A DNA stretch of 34,147 bases from a virus. A model generated the notes under the pieces. The model ran no database searches, was not told the DNA's origin, and saw only the letters and a program-made list of their open reading frames with translations. The stretch spans positions 1-34,147 of IMG/VR virus record IMGVR_UViG_3300048772_000102; one strand, 5' to 3'. Each line of letters opens with the position of its first letter. Within the stretch, counting starts at the first letter, position 1. The position numbers and the translations under genes were made by a program. Of this stretch, positions 9,644 to 19,608 are shown one piece after another.

Positions 9644-12600
9644 TTAAACAGTTTGTCCCGTCAATTCCGACACAAGCTGGCCTTCAAACTCAAACGAGGC
9701 CGTGAAGCTGTACTTGCTGTCTTGAACAACCGGATCATTAGGTTTGACGATTACGCCCGTCCATTGGCGGCCTTCCCAGTCCATTAGGCCAATCTCCAAG
9801 CCCAAATAGGTTTCCATGAACCTTTGCAAGTTGAAAGCCTGATCGGGTCTCAAAGCGGCAAACGTCAAAACAAGCGTCTGCGTCTTGGGCCACATCGGAT
9901 CGGCAAACACGATCAACGTACCGCCACGAGTCTCGCGGCTGATACGGTCAAAGTGTAGGCGGTCTTTGTTTCCAAACTCCGGTTTTCGCAGGACGACAAT
10001 ATCTGCCGGCGCAAAGGGTGCGGGCGGATAGCACAATGAAAATTCACCTGGCTTCAAATTCTGGACCAACGTGATTGGCGGCGGTGCCGGGTTGCCTTTT
10101 GTACCCTTCCCGATGAACGGGTTATACACCCTCTTCGCAAGTGCGAAAGGCGAAAGATACGTGAGCGAATCTTCAATTACCAGCCACTCTTGAACAAACA
10201 AACTGCGTCTGATATTGCAGATCGTTTCTTCATCGACAGCCAGAAAGTCGTTCGTAAGCTGTCCATACAACTCGGCTAAGACCATTTCGCCAAGCTGAAT
10301 TCCATCCTGCCCGCCGTAGTTAAGTGCGAGTAGCTCAGCAAATACCAAGCCCTCTGTCACTGTAACGTGTTTCCCTATCCAGTCTGGAACGTACTTAGCG
10401 CAAACTGTCGTTTCCCACAACGCCAACGAGTCTACTTCCGGTGTGTTCGCGTGCTGGACAATAACCGATACTGCATCCTGCAAGCCCCAGGGTATGGTCA
10501 GATTTAGCGATCCACCGGTCACTAGATACGACGGGCTGGTGATTGCCTCTACCACAGTCGCGTTCATTGGCGAGACCGTTGTTGGGGTTTCCGACAGTTG
10601 TAACCCGTCAGTCACAGGCGGCACCGTGCCCACCGCAGAATGTCGTGCCACTTCCGACACGATTAGTGTCTCAGTCGCGCTTAAAACTTGAGTAGTGTTT
10701 TGCGCGGAAGCACTCTCAAGAACAAGAACGGGTTCAGAACAGAGGTGCGACGTATTGTTAGCCGTCGCACCTTCTGAGATCGTCAGCGGATCATACAGTA
10801 TCAACCGGCTCGTAGTATTATGCGTGAAAATCGGTTGATTCAGTAAGACCGCCTCGGCCAGCACTATGTTAATCAGTGGCTTGCGCTCACTGGTTGACTC
10901 GTTGAGGGTCAACCCTTCGAGTGCCCTGGCACGTTTCACTACATTCACGAACGTCGCCACTTCCCGAATCGAGACGGCATCTGACGTACTGGCAGGCACC
11001 GACGCGTTCACAGCGCTTGCTGTTTCGCCAAGTGCAAGAGCGTGGCCAGTACTCGAATGCTCCACAGCGATTGCGTGCTGCATCTTATTGTGACAGCTTG
11101 CCGACTCGCCGAGGATAGGACTCTCGGTGATTTGTGGTCGATTTCGCTGGCACTTTGTGCTCTCACCAAGCGACAGTGATTCCCCTGACGCCCTTGTCCC
11201 GGCAGCACTCACTTGCACTGGCGTACCGACCGTGACCAGCAACGGGCTGCTCTGAATGTTATAGTCAGTGGCGAGATAGTTAGCCGACCGCTGTAGGGCC
11301 GTCAGACGTATTTCGTCAAGGTTTCCTATAAACAAACCTGCGCCATTACTGTCGTCACCTAAAGCTATTCCAGGCTCGTTACCGGCACCACCCTCACCAA
11401 TACCTGCTGTACCGGTTATTCCAACACCGGTATTATCGACAGCTAGATAATAGTTCGTCCCTGAACTTCTGCTAGTACCGTTGTAGGTGAAGGCATACTG
11501 GTGCCAAGTTTGCAGGTTTTGGTCTGGCGTGACAAGTGGTGAAGTCGATGTGAAAGCACCAACGTCTCGGTAGCCAAAGTACAGCGTATTGCTTCCGCCT
11601 AGGCTTCCGCCGTCCGTGTTGCCTGTTGCAAACATGAACGCTCCCGACAGGCCGGGAGTGGCTCCAATACGCAATATACAGTCGTAGGTATCAACCGCTT
11701 CATACTCTTCCCAAAACTGGAAAGTGAAGGGGTTGGCCGTGTTTAATGGCACGGTGCTAGCGGTGATCGTACCAGTGTTAAGAGGCGGTGGCTGATTGAA
11801 TTCGGACGCCGAACCAATATGCCCCGACGTTTCAGAAACAAGATTCGCTGCGGTAGCTATCTGGCCAGTGGCATCTGTTAGTCCGCCGTCGTGGCTGACA
11901 AAGGCCAAACTGTTAGCCGTACCGCCGACACTGTAGCTGTAGCCATTCCACACGGCGGCCCTGCCGTATGGACTAGCATTTGTCGGTTGATAGAGTACAT
12001 CCGACAGGCTAGCGAACCAGACATAGATCGTAGTGTCCGTATTAAGAGTCAACGGCACTGCAACCCAAATCTCTGCTTGTTTGTCAACAACATCAAAGTT
12101 GACCAACTCCATCGGCAGCAGATTTAACCCTGCCATATCCGATGTGAAGCAAATGTCCCCGCCATCACTCTGGCATTTCTGGAAGAGTACATCCGGTAGA
12201 CGCACACCAAATTTTGATGAATCGCCACTCCCGTCAAACAGAACGGCGTAGATTCCCGTTTCAGCTACTTGCGGCGTGCCGCCTATTGTGGCAGAGCCGT
12301 TAATCGTCAACGGGCACCAGTGGGCACAGCTTGCGGGCGTCACGTAGTTCGGTGTTGGCGTACTCGTCGGCGTCCCCGCCAGCACCATTGTAGCACTGGT
12401 TTGAATGGCGTAATCCGTGCTTTCGTAGTTGGCCGATAATACGGCAGCTATTACACGAATCTCACCAGCAGCGAAATTGGCACCATTAGAGCCTGCCGGC
12501 AACGACATTCCACTATTGCCGGCCACCGCAGTAAATGTGCCATCAGCGGCGAACGGTATCGCTGTGTTGTCCAGCCCGAGTGTGAAATTTGCAGCAGATG

Positions 12601-14941
12601 TTGTGCCTGCACCGTTGTAGGACAGTGAGTGCCAGTGCCAGCCTCCAACATTGTTGATGTCGTAGGCACCGGTATTATTATCAAACTGTGTTGAGCCGTT
12701 GAAACCAAAGAGTGGCGAGACATCAGTGCTGTAACCGTAGGTCAACTCAAACTCTTCCGCACCGGCCAACGACATAACACGTATATCGCCGGTGCCAGCC
12801 CCTAGTGCCGCCCAAAGTTGTAACGTGAAAGGATCAGCCGTGTTTACGGGCGAAGCGCTAAACGTGTCAGCCGCTTCGTAGCCACCACACCATGTAGAGC
12901 CTAAAGGCCCTTCGCCCAAACCGCCGGAGCCGGAGGGGCTCAGTGTGATGTTGCCTGTGGAGTCTGTGTAGCCGTCATGGCTCACCAGCTTAGCTAAGTT
13001 ACCACTACCGCCAATACCGAGGCTGCCATTCCAGACAGCTTGACTGCCGTAAGAATCTGTAGACGACGGCTGCTGCAATATCGTGCTAGTATTACTTGCA
13101 TACCACAGATATATGTAATTAGGTTGGCCTGCCGTCAGCAGTACGGATGTCCAAATTTCAGCGGTCTCACCCGACAGTGAGAACGAGTTGGCGACAAGTT
13201 CCATTGGCAGCTGATGGTTGCCTGCCGAATCTGATGTTATGCAAATATCCTCGCCGTTTGCTTGACACAGCGAGAACAATTCAGAAGGGAGCCGCGAGCC
13301 TAAACTGTTGATGCGGCCATTTGGCCCTGTGAGCAACACAGCATACGTGCCACTCTCAAGCACTTGGCTACCGTCAATCGTTATTTTGCAAACACGCTGA
13401 CAGTGTGAAGGTGCAACAAGAGGTATACCAATAACAACAGGCGCGGTAGCGGACCCTGCTGACGGTGTGCCGACAGTCACGAGGCTGCCGGCAGTTTGTA
13501 CCGCAAAGTCTGTGGCAAGATAGTTAGGCGACCTTGCAATCGAACAGATACGGAATTCATCAACTTCGCCCGGAAAATTATAGTAGCCGTAGTCCGGTAG
13601 GGTTCCAACACCGATGCAAGTGGTGTGCGTGTTGTATCCGTCAGTGGTCGTTACCGTGTCGAAAGTGTTACCACCGTCGATGATGGTCTTTTGCTGACCA
13701 TCAAGAAACATCTGAATGTTGCTCGATGCTCTATTTCCGTTAGGATTAACAGAGACAAGGGAGTGCCAGTTGTTGTCGGGCGTCCAAGTGAAGCCGGTCG
13801 TAAAACCGGCCATTTCAACGCTCAGGCTATTCGAGCTATACCAATGGTTCCATCGGCAACCGGTGTAGTTTACACCCCACCCGCCGATTGCGGTGTTCAC
13901 GCCGCTAGACGTTTCTAGTTTGAACCAAGACTGTAGTGTGCGCGCGCCGCCCTCGGCGGGCAGACCTTGACAGATGGCTGAGAGCGCCCCTGTGCCGGCC
14001 GCCATACTGCCGCCAGCAAAATCGCCAGCGGCCACCGCGCCGTCGCCGGTGTTAAGATTGTTACCGTAACTTGTCGAGTCGGCGTGCGACAGGGTTGTCG
14101 GCGTACCGAAGTGATAGACAGCAACCATGTTGCCCACGTCGGCCCAAACGGCCTGCGCGCCAAACGGGTCGGTTGCTGCTGGTTGCGTCAGTGTGCCGGC
14201 ATTACTCTTATACCAGACATATACCTTGGTATTGGTGACTGCGCCAGTGCTTGCAATTCCAGTTATTGTGGCCAAGCCAGAGACGGCAGTGGTGACGTTG
14301 CCAGTCACCCTAGCTGTCAGTGTGACCGCGCCAACTGCTGCTACGGAGGTTGTATTGACTGTTATCGACGTAGCACCGATTGATGCTATTGTGCATCCTG
14401 ACGAGAAGACACCGCCGCCTGTCACTGCCTGTCCTACCGCCAAGCCTGCGGTGCTGGACACGCTGATTACTGCCAGATTTGCCGTAGCGGCGACAATAGT
14501 GCCGGTGATCGTAGCTGTCGTGAGCGTTGTCGGGCCGGTGGCCGCTGTGCCCGTGGTGTTGACTGTTATCGAAGTGCCACTAACAACCGTGTTGATAGTG
14601 GCACCCGAGGCAAAAACCCCGCTGCCAGACACCGACTGCCCGGCAATCAAACCAGTTTGAGCGACGAGCGGTACTGCCACCCAAATCTCAGCCAACTTGC
14701 TACCGGTGTTAATGTATACCAACTCGGCCGGTAGCCTATTCGCCCCTGCTGCGTCCAACGTGAAACAAATATCACCGCCGCCACTCTGGCAAAGTGCGAA
14801 AAGATTCTCGGTGACATTTACCCCGTTGGGCAACCTTGTGCCGTCAAAGAGAACAGCGTAGATGCCGGTCTCTTTCACTTTTGTCCCGTCAAGGGTCAGA
14901 GCGCAAACACGATTACAGAGACTAGGATTTACAACTGTCAT
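9644..14941 (-). CDS. Giant tail-tip/receptor-binding protein with three DUF2341-LamG modules
   Basis: 1765 residues from ATG 14941, chosen for the GGAG eight bases upstream; an in-frame TTG at 14974 is less likely. Three tandem modules occur. Each begins with a DUF2341-like part (C-x3-C-x-L-T-(I/L)-x-G, GIYAVLFDG, L-P-x-E-L, AEIW, Y-(V/L)-W-(Y/F)) and continues into a LamG/concanavalin-like jelly roll ending in a Y-x-x-T-D-(Y/F) segment. The first DUF2341 unit is split by about 120 residues of Thr/Val repeats. After about residue 1220 come degenerate repeats with an L-x-L-x-E core. The last ~170 residues hold a Dit-like domain. LamG folds bind glycans, so the modules may form the receptor-binding surface; that is inference. 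Confidence 0.75.
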   Translation of the reverse strand: MTVVNPSLCNRVCALTLDGTKVKETGIYAVLFDGTRLPNGVNVTENLFALCQSGGGDICFTLDAAGANRLPAELVYINTGSKLAEIWVAVPLVAQTGLIAGQSVSGSGVFASGATINTVVSGTSITVNTTGTAATGPTTLTTATITGTIVAATANLAVISVSSTAGLAVGQAVTGGGVFSSGCTIASIGATSITVNTTSVAAVGAVTLTARVTGNVTTAVSGLATITGIASTGAVTNTKVYVWYKSNAGTLTQPAATDPFGAQAVWADVGNMVAVYHFGTPTTLSHADSTSYGNNLNTGDGAVAAGDFAGGSMAAGTGALSAICQGLPAEGGARTLQSWFKLETSSGVNTAIGGWGVNYTGCRWNHWYSSNSLSVEMAGFTTGFTWTPDNNWHSLVSVNPNGNRASSNIQMFLDGQQKTIIDGGNTFDTVTTTDGYNTHTTCIGVGTLPDYGYYNFPGEVDEFRICSIARSPNYLATDFAVQTAGSLVTVGTPSAGSATAPVVIGIPLVAPSHCQRVCKITIDGSQVLESGTYAVLLTGPNGRINSLGSRLPSELFSLCQANGEDICITSDSAGNHQLPMELVANSFSLSGETAEIWTSVLLTAGQPNYIYLWYASNTSTILQQPSSTDSYGSQAVWNGSLGIGGSGNLAKLVSHDGYTDSTGNITLSPSGSGGLGEGPLGSTWCGGYEAADTFSASPVNTADPFTLQLWAALGAGTGDIRVMSLAGAEEFELTYGYSTDVSPLFGFNGSTQFDNNTGAYDINNVGGWHWHSLSYNGAGTTSAANFTLGLDNTAIPFAADGTFTAVAGNSGMSLPAGSNGANFAAGEIRVIAAVLSANYESTDYAIQTSATMVLAGTPTSTPTPNYVTPASCAHWCPLTINGSATIGGTPQVAETGIYAVLFDGSGDSSKFGVRLPDVLFQKCQSDGGDICFTSDMAGLNLLPMELVNFDVVDKQAEIWVAVPLTLNTDTTIYVWFASLSDVLYQPTNASPYGRAAVWNGYSYSVGGTANSLAFVSHDGGLTDATGQIATAANLVSETSGHIGSASEFNQPPPLNTGTITASTVPLNTANPFTFQFWEEYEAVDTYDCILRIGATPGLSGAFMFATGNTDGGSLGGSNTLYFGYRDVGAFTSTSPLVTPDQNLQTWHQYAFTYNGTSRSSGTNYYLAVDNTGVGITGTAGIGEGGAGNEPGIALGDDSNGAGLFIGNLDEIRLTALQRSANYLATDYNIQSSPLLVTVGTPVQVSAAGTRASGESLSLGESTKCQRNRPQITESPILGESASCHNKMQHAIAVEHSSTGHALALGETASAVNASVPASTSDAVSIREVATFVNVVKRARALEGLTLNESTSERKPLINIVLAEAVLLNQPIFTHNTTSRLILYDPLTISEGATANNTSHLCSEPVLVLESASAQNTTQVLSATETLIVSEVARHSAVGTVPPVTDGLQLSETPTTVSPMNATVVEAITSPSYLVTGGSLNLTIPWGLQDAVSVIVQHANTPEVDSLALWETTVCAKYVPDWIGKHVTVTEGLVFAELLALNYGGQDGIQLGEMVLAELYGQLTNDFLAVDEETICNIRRSLFVQEWLVIEDSLTYLSPFALAKRVYNPFIGKGTKGNPAPPPITLVQNLKPGEFSLCYPPAPFAPADIVVLRKPEFGNKDRLHFDRISRETRGGTLIVFADPMWPKTQTLVLTFAALRPDQAFNLQRFMETYLGLEIGLMDWEGRQWTGVIVKPNDPVVQDSKYSFTASFEFEGQLVSELTGQTV

Positions 14942-14974
14942 TGTAGCACTCCGTAAACCTTTGACGAGAAACAA

Positions 14975-15010
14975 GGGTCAGGGGCCAGATTTTACTCTGG
15001 CCCCCGACCC
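14975..15010 (-). terminator. Strong intergenic hairpin
   Basis: A 15-base stem (14975-14989 with 14996-15010, one G.T pair) and a six-base loop lie between the minus-strand gene ending at 15037 and the giant tail-tip gene starting at 14941. On the minus strand the stem is followed by TTGTTTCTC, which fits an intrinsic terminator or partial attenuator. Confidence 0.7.
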
Positions 15011-15036
15011 GGCGAGGGAGAGATTGAGATAAATCA

Positions 15037-15693
15037 CTATGCAGTGACTTGATAGGTGACTTTCAACACGTCGCCAGACAAGACGCTGACCGGCGTTGTG
15101 AAGGCCGCTGCCGACCAGAGTAGGGCGGTGGCCGCATTGTCGCCGGCAGTGGTAATAGTGCCGGTGCCACCTGCAATAAAGAGGCCAAACAACGAGCCGC
15201 TAGTGGGTGGTGTAGTAATAGTGAACTGGGATGCGCTGCCTGACGAATTTGTAACAGTAACCACGTTGGCTGCGACCGTCGATGAAGTTGTGGTCCACGA
15301 CGGACGCACGCCGGCCCCTACCGGGCTGCTGTAGCTGATAAACTCGGCCCAGTTATTCGTAGCACCTGATGGCGTTCCCGATGTGATATTGGCGTAAGTG
15401 TCCGTTGAGGCAGGCACGGCGGAACCTGAAGACGGGTACACAATAAGGCCCATGTACCACGCCGTAATCGCCGCCGCGCCGGCCGGTGTGGCGAAAAACT
15501 GATCCAGAAGATGTTGTCGGGCGAGATTGGTGATTGCGTTGTCGAGTTCGTGAACTCCGATCAACTTACCATCGCGCCAGTGTTCAACCCTGAAATGCCC
15601 TTTGGCTTTCAACTCGTTGCCGGGAACAAGAGGCTTGGGTGCCCGAATCACTTCGACACTGGCCTTGTGGCCAAATTTCAAGCTGTCATTCAT
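15037..15693 (-). CDS. Small structural (tail-associated) protein
   Basis: 218 residues from ATG 15693, chosen because GGAGAG lies six bases upstream; a longer version would begin in the hairpin region at 15723. The N-terminal part has a short basic region then HFRVEHWRDGKLIG, and LDNAITNLARQHLLDQFF. This outline (F-x-V-x-x-x-x-G, then N-x-(I/V)-T-N, then LLD-x-x-F) recurs in phage minor structural proteins near the tape measure. The rest is a Thr/Ser/Gly-rich beta region ending in VLKVTYQVTA. The gene lies between the tape measure and the LamG protein with terminator-like hairpins on both sides, so its expression level may differ from its neighbours. The role is inferred from position. Confidence 0.65.
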   Translation of the reverse strand: MNDSLKFGHKASVEVIRAPKPLVPGNELKAKGHFRVEHWRDGKLIGVHELDNAITNLARQHLLDQFFATPAGAAAITAWYMGLIVYPSSGSAVPASTDTYANITSGTPSGATNNWAEFISYSSPVGAGVRPSWTTTSSTVAANVVTVTNSSGSASQFTITTPPTSGSLFGLFIAGGTGTITTAGDNAATALLWSAAAFTTPVSVLSGDVLKVTYQVTA

Positions 15694-15721
15694 TTCGATC
15701 TCTCCGTTGTTAAAGGAAGGC

Positions 15722-15747
15722 ACACCGGGCGGTCGCCCGCCCGGTGT
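15722..15747 (-). terminator. Hairpin terminator after the tape measure gene
   Basis: A perfect 11-base GC-rich stem (15722-15732 with 15737-15747) closes on a four-base loop that reads GCGA on the minus strand. It lies seven bases beyond the tape measure stop, and the minus strand continues into CCTTCCTTTAAC. Confidence 0.7.
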
Positions 15748-15753
15748 AGGTTA

Positions 15754-18700
15754 TTAGTTGAGTGTTGACGAACCACGACGCAACTCACGTCGAAGCTCAC
15801 TTGCGATCTGACGACCGGTGCCGGACGCCGAATTTCCTCCGGCGACATGCACGTTGATGTCGCCCACGTTGGTAACACTGCCGCCGTGGCTATGATAATT
15901 CGGACGTGACCCTGAATTCATGGCCACGAGTTGCGATCCAAACTTGCGTGAGGATTGCTCGTTCATAACCATTTCACCAGGGGAAAGCATTGCGTGAACG
16001 GTGTCACGGCCTCTTGCCGTTCCACCAGCATCAAAGTGGCTCCACATCATGCCGCCACTCGCTTGTGCGGGTGGCGTTGCTTGCGGGGTCGCAGACGTGT
16101 CGCCGATGGAAAGGTTAGAAAGGCCGGTGGCAAGACCAGTCAACGTCTGCATCTTGCCTACGGAATCGTCAAGCTGCTTGTTCACATTAGGCAAAGTTGT
16201 CTCCGCCGTCGTCGTCATTAGCTGATTGTAGCTCTGCGTGCGAGTGAGCAAGTCGTTGGCCGATGTCACGGGGTTAGCCGTGGTCATCTTGTTAATCCAA
16301 CTCCCGCCCGCTGCGGCCTCTTCCCGGCCTTTCGACGCCTTTTCCTTGGCCGCTATCATTTGTGCATACAGATCGAGGATAGTTTGCAAACTAGTGATGT
16401 CGGTGTCCAGGGCACTCTTCTTCGGTTCCGTTGCGGCCGGGTGCGCTTTGAATTGTTCGACCCTGGCTGAAAGGCTTTCAAAGTCCTTACCGCTTGTCGC
16501 CGCTGGATGTTCTGCTGAGAGAGCCATGTCCGCCCGTAACTTTGCCAGTTTCTTGTCATAGTCATCTATGACTCGTTTGACTTTACTTTCAAAGTCGCCA
16601 GCGTAGCCGCCACCCTCCTTGGCCACCATATCCTTCACGGGGCCGCTTCGCATAAGAGCATCCATGCCCCTGTCAGTCGATAGCGACTGCGATCCGCGCA
16701 TCGAGTCTTGCACGTTCTTGATCCGACTAGCCAAGTTCAAAGCCTTGGCATCTTCTTGATTGACTTCCTGCCTGATGTCTCTCATCCGCTCAAGTTTCAT
16801 GTTAACTTGCTGATGAACTTCATCGGGGGTCTTACCTTTGAGGTCGAGACCCGGGGCAAGTTGCACGAAAAGATTGATCGCACCGATGCCGGTGGTTATC
16901 TCTTCATTCAACTGCCTGAGTCTGCCGGGGGCTGCGTGCAACTCTGTAAGCTGCGTATCGGACAAAGCGCCTCGCATGTTGTCCGCCATTTTCTGCCGGA
17001 ACGATGCAAAGTTAATCATCGCAGACATATCCCAACTGCCGGTGCTAAACGCCTTCTCTTGGAATTGATCCATGTGCGTTTGCATCGCAGCCATATTCTC
17101 TTGGCGAGTCTTATCGTCCAGTGGCGCTCCGGCCTTGTTTGTCAATACGGACTCTTTAAGGATTTGCTTCATCAAATCCCGTATTTCGCCGGCTTGTTCC
17201 TTCTCTTTTGCTGCGGCAGCCTCGGCCTCGGCCGCTTGCTGTCGCTTGAATTCTTGGAGCTTCTTCTCGGCAGCCATCCGCTGATTGACAATATCAAGAA
17301 TAGTCCGCTCTGCCGATGCCTCGGCACTGGTGCTATGCGCCTTCTCGGCAGCCGACATGGCCATCTGGCCATAGGCTTCCGAGCGCTTGAGCGTGGCTTG
17401 GGCCGATGCCAAATCTTCCTCCGACGTTGCCTTTGACAGTTGCTTTGAACCCTCCCTAGCAAGTTTCTCGGCCTCTGCCTCGTCTTGCCACACATGCTTT
17501 TTAGCGGTGGCTTCACGTCGCTCCTCTTCGGGTGTTTTTTCCTCTTGTTGGAATTTCCTGCTGGCGAGTTCATCGTTGGTTTCATCCTTCTTTTGGCGGA
17601 ACTTAAACTCAACGTCTTCCTTTTCCGACTTGTCCTTGTTGACGCGCTTCACAGAGTCTTTAATTTCCTTTTCAGACTCTTTCGCCAAATCGACAAGCAT
17701 GTGATAGCCCTTTTCCTTGGCGCTTACCAACTGCTCCATGCTTTCCTTCAAGCTGTCCACAAATTCCTTGTTATGTGTCTTGGCAGTCTCCGTCTGCGCA
17801 TTGGCGTACTGCGCTATCTTGGCGGCAGCCCGCTCGGCGGACTGTACAGTCTTCTGATCGGCGTCGGCCGAGGCCGCTATCTTCTCGGCTCTGGCTGCGT
17901 CTTCCTTAGCGAGTTGGTCGCTGCGTGTCTTTTCAAAATCTGTGCGGGCTTTCTGACCCGCCGCATTGTACTTTTCGTCAGCGAATTTTACCATTGCGAG
18001 AGCTGCTAGAATAGCAGTGGCGCCCAACGCCGCCGCACCCATTACTGTAATGGCCCCGGCAGCGGCCATTGCGTATACTTCAATCCCTATCAACACGGCC
18101 TTGTAACCGGCGAGGAATAGTATGCCCGTCGTTATCGGACCCATCAATGCCGTAATAGCCGATGTCAACGTGTCAACACCGCCCGCCGCCGCCAAAAACT
18201 TAGAGACTAATTCCAGCAGCTGCGGACCCAACTCAGTCGCCAACCAGACTTTCAGTTTATTCAAGTCGGCAGAGACCTTCTCGGCATTCGTGTCGATGAA
18301 GATTTTATAAGCCGTCCCCATCGAGGCGGTACTGGCTTCGTGCATCCGTTTTATTTCGTCAGCGGCTTTTCCAGCATTCGTTCCTGTCTCACGGAAGAGT
18401 GTATTCTGCCCACGGACATTCGGAACCAACTTCACAGCGGCAGCAACACTGCCGTCTGTTGAACTCCTCAAAAGGTTCAACGCTCCGACCAATCCGTTAA
18501 CGTGGATAATTTGCTCGCCTGAAGTATAGCCAAGGTCGTATAGCTCGCGCTGCAAGTCCTTTGACGGTTTAACCAAGGACACCAAAGCACTGCGCAAGGA
18601 CGTAGCGGCTTCCGGTGCTTTAATGCCGGAAACAGTCAACTGGACAATCGCCGTGTTGAGTTCATCAAAGCTGGCGCCCAACTCATGGGCTATAGGCATT

Positions 18701-19581
18701 ACCTTGCCAACCGATGCTGCCAATTCTTCACCACGAATTTTACCGTCTCTTATCGTTTGAAAGAACTTGGCGGCCACTTCGGTAGCGTGACTTGAATCTA
18801 GACTGTAGGCGTTCAAAGCACTCGTTATGAGGCTAGTCGCTGTATTCAGGTCCATGACGCCGATCTTAGCCAGCTTCAAAGAGGCCGTCATAATGTCGGC
18901 GCGTTGAGTCGTCGTTGTGAACTGAGCGGATACCGCTTGGTATTCTGCCTCTACAACTTGACCGAGAGGGAAGTTGAAGGTCGTTGCCAAACTGGCAATA
19001 CTCTTCTTCATCGCCTCCATGCTCTCTTTGGGCTCGCCAAGAATCGAGTTCAACTCCGAGATATGCTTAACGAAGTCCATGTTAGCTGTAATGGCTTCGC
19101 TAAAGGCGTCTCGAATAGCGCTTAGGGCGCGAACAATGGCCTGCGTAATAACAATACGGGAAAGCATCTGCAAGCTAACAGCGAAGCCGCCCGCTTTCTT
19201 ACCGGCTGCTTCCGATCCAGTGCCAATGGCATCAATCTTCGGCTTGATAGCGTCCAACTGTTCTTGTGTGCCTGCCGGCAGCCACAGCTTAGGGGCTGGC
19301 GGTGGTGGTGGGGGCGGGGGCGGCGCGGCAGCAGCACCGCCGCCACCTTTATTCATGTTGGCATTCAGCTTGCCCATAGCCGACGCCGCGCTATTCGCGT
19401 GTGTGGCTAGTTCTTTCAGAACACTAATTGTCGAAGCCGCGCTGGTGTTCCAGGCTGTCATGGCCGACGCGAGCGAGCCGAAGTGCCCCTCAAGCGCTCC
19501 CATCTTCTCGTCCATGTTCTCCAACGCCTTGATTGCGTCAGATGCGTCAAAGCCGAGTTTACTGATAAGTTCATCAGCCAT
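15754..19581 (-). CDS. Tail tape measure protein (TP901-type)
   Basis: 1275 residues. A proline run (10 consecutive, near residue 90) follows a helical N-terminus. Residues about 150-430 carry the TP901 tape measure core: SELNSILGEPKESMEAMKK, SLATTFNFPLGQVVEAEYQAV, a GKIRGEELAASVGKVMP helix, a FDELNTAIVQLTVSGI segment, then ASTASMGTAYKIF. A hydrophobic stretch follows (about 475-530), then long Ala/Glu/Lys coiled coils. The C-terminus has HAMLSPGEMVMNE, a common tape measure ending. By the rule of about 1.5 angstrom per residue the tail would be near 190 nm, a long siphovirus tail. AAGGGGTG precedes the ATG. It follows the chaperone and gp10-like genes, as is usual. Confidence 0.93.
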   Translation of the reverse strand: MADELISKLGFDASDAIKALENMDEKMGALEGHFGSLASAMTAWNTSAASTISVLKELATHANSAASAMGKLNANMNKGGGGAAAAPPPPPPPPPAPKLWLPAGTQEQLDAIKPKIDAIGTGSEAAGKKAGGFAVSLQMLSRIVITQAIVRALSAIRDAFSEAITANMDFVKHISELNSILGEPKESMEAMKKSIASLATTFNFPLGQVVEAEYQAVSAQFTTTTQRADIMTASLKLAKIGVMDLNTATSLITSALNAYSLDSSHATEVAAKFFQTIRDGKIRGEELAASVGKVMPIAHELGASFDELNTAIVQLTVSGIKAPEAATSLRSALVSLVKPSKDLQRELYDLGYTSGEQIIHVNGLVGALNLLRSSTDGSVAAAVKLVPNVRGQNTLFRETGTNAGKAADEIKRMHEASTASMGTAYKIFIDTNAEKVSADLNKLKVWLATELGPQLLELVSKFLAAAGGVDTLTSAITALMGPITTGILFLAGYKAVLIGIEVYAMAAAGAITVMGAAALGATAILAALAMVKFADEKYNAAGQKARTDFEKTRSDQLAKEDAARAEKIAASADADQKTVQSAERAAAKIAQYANAQTETAKTHNKEFVDSLKESMEQLVSAKEKGYHMLVDLAKESEKEIKDSVKRVNKDKSEKEDVEFKFRQKKDETNDELASRKFQQEEKTPEEERREATAKKHVWQDEAEAEKLAREGSKQLSKATSEEDLASAQATLKRSEAYGQMAMSAAEKAHSTSAEASAERTILDIVNQRMAAEKKLQEFKRQQAAEAEAAAAKEKEQAGEIRDLMKQILKESVLTNKAGAPLDDKTRQENMAAMQTHMDQFQEKAFSTGSWDMSAMINFASFRQKMADNMRGALSDTQLTELHAAPGRLRQLNEEITTGIGAINLFVQLAPGLDLKGKTPDEVHQQVNMKLERMRDIRQEVNQEDAKALNLASRIKNVQDSMRGSQSLSTDRGMDALMRSGPVKDMVAKEGGGYAGDFESKVKRVIDDYDKKLAKLRADMALSAEHPAATSGKDFESLSARVEQFKAHPAATEPKKSALDTDITSLQTILDLYAQMIAAKEKASKGREEAAAGGSWINKMTTANPVTSANDLLTRTQSYNQLMTTTAETTLPNVNKQLDDSVGKMQTLTGLATGLSNLSIGDTSATPQATPPAQASGGMMWSHFDAGGTARGRDTVHAMLSPGEMVMNEQSSRKFGSQLVAMNSGSRPNYHSHGGSVTNVGDINVHVAGGNSASGTGRQIASELRRELRRGSSTLN

Positions 19582-19608
19582 GATGTCACCCCTTGTGTTG
19601 CCGTGTTA

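Noticed and set aside
17485-18009. Plus-strand Leu/Phe-rich ORF that looks like a membrane protein
   Set aside because: It is the complement of Lys/Glu-rich coiled-coil codons of the tape measure gene, which commonly gives hydrophobic antisense frames.
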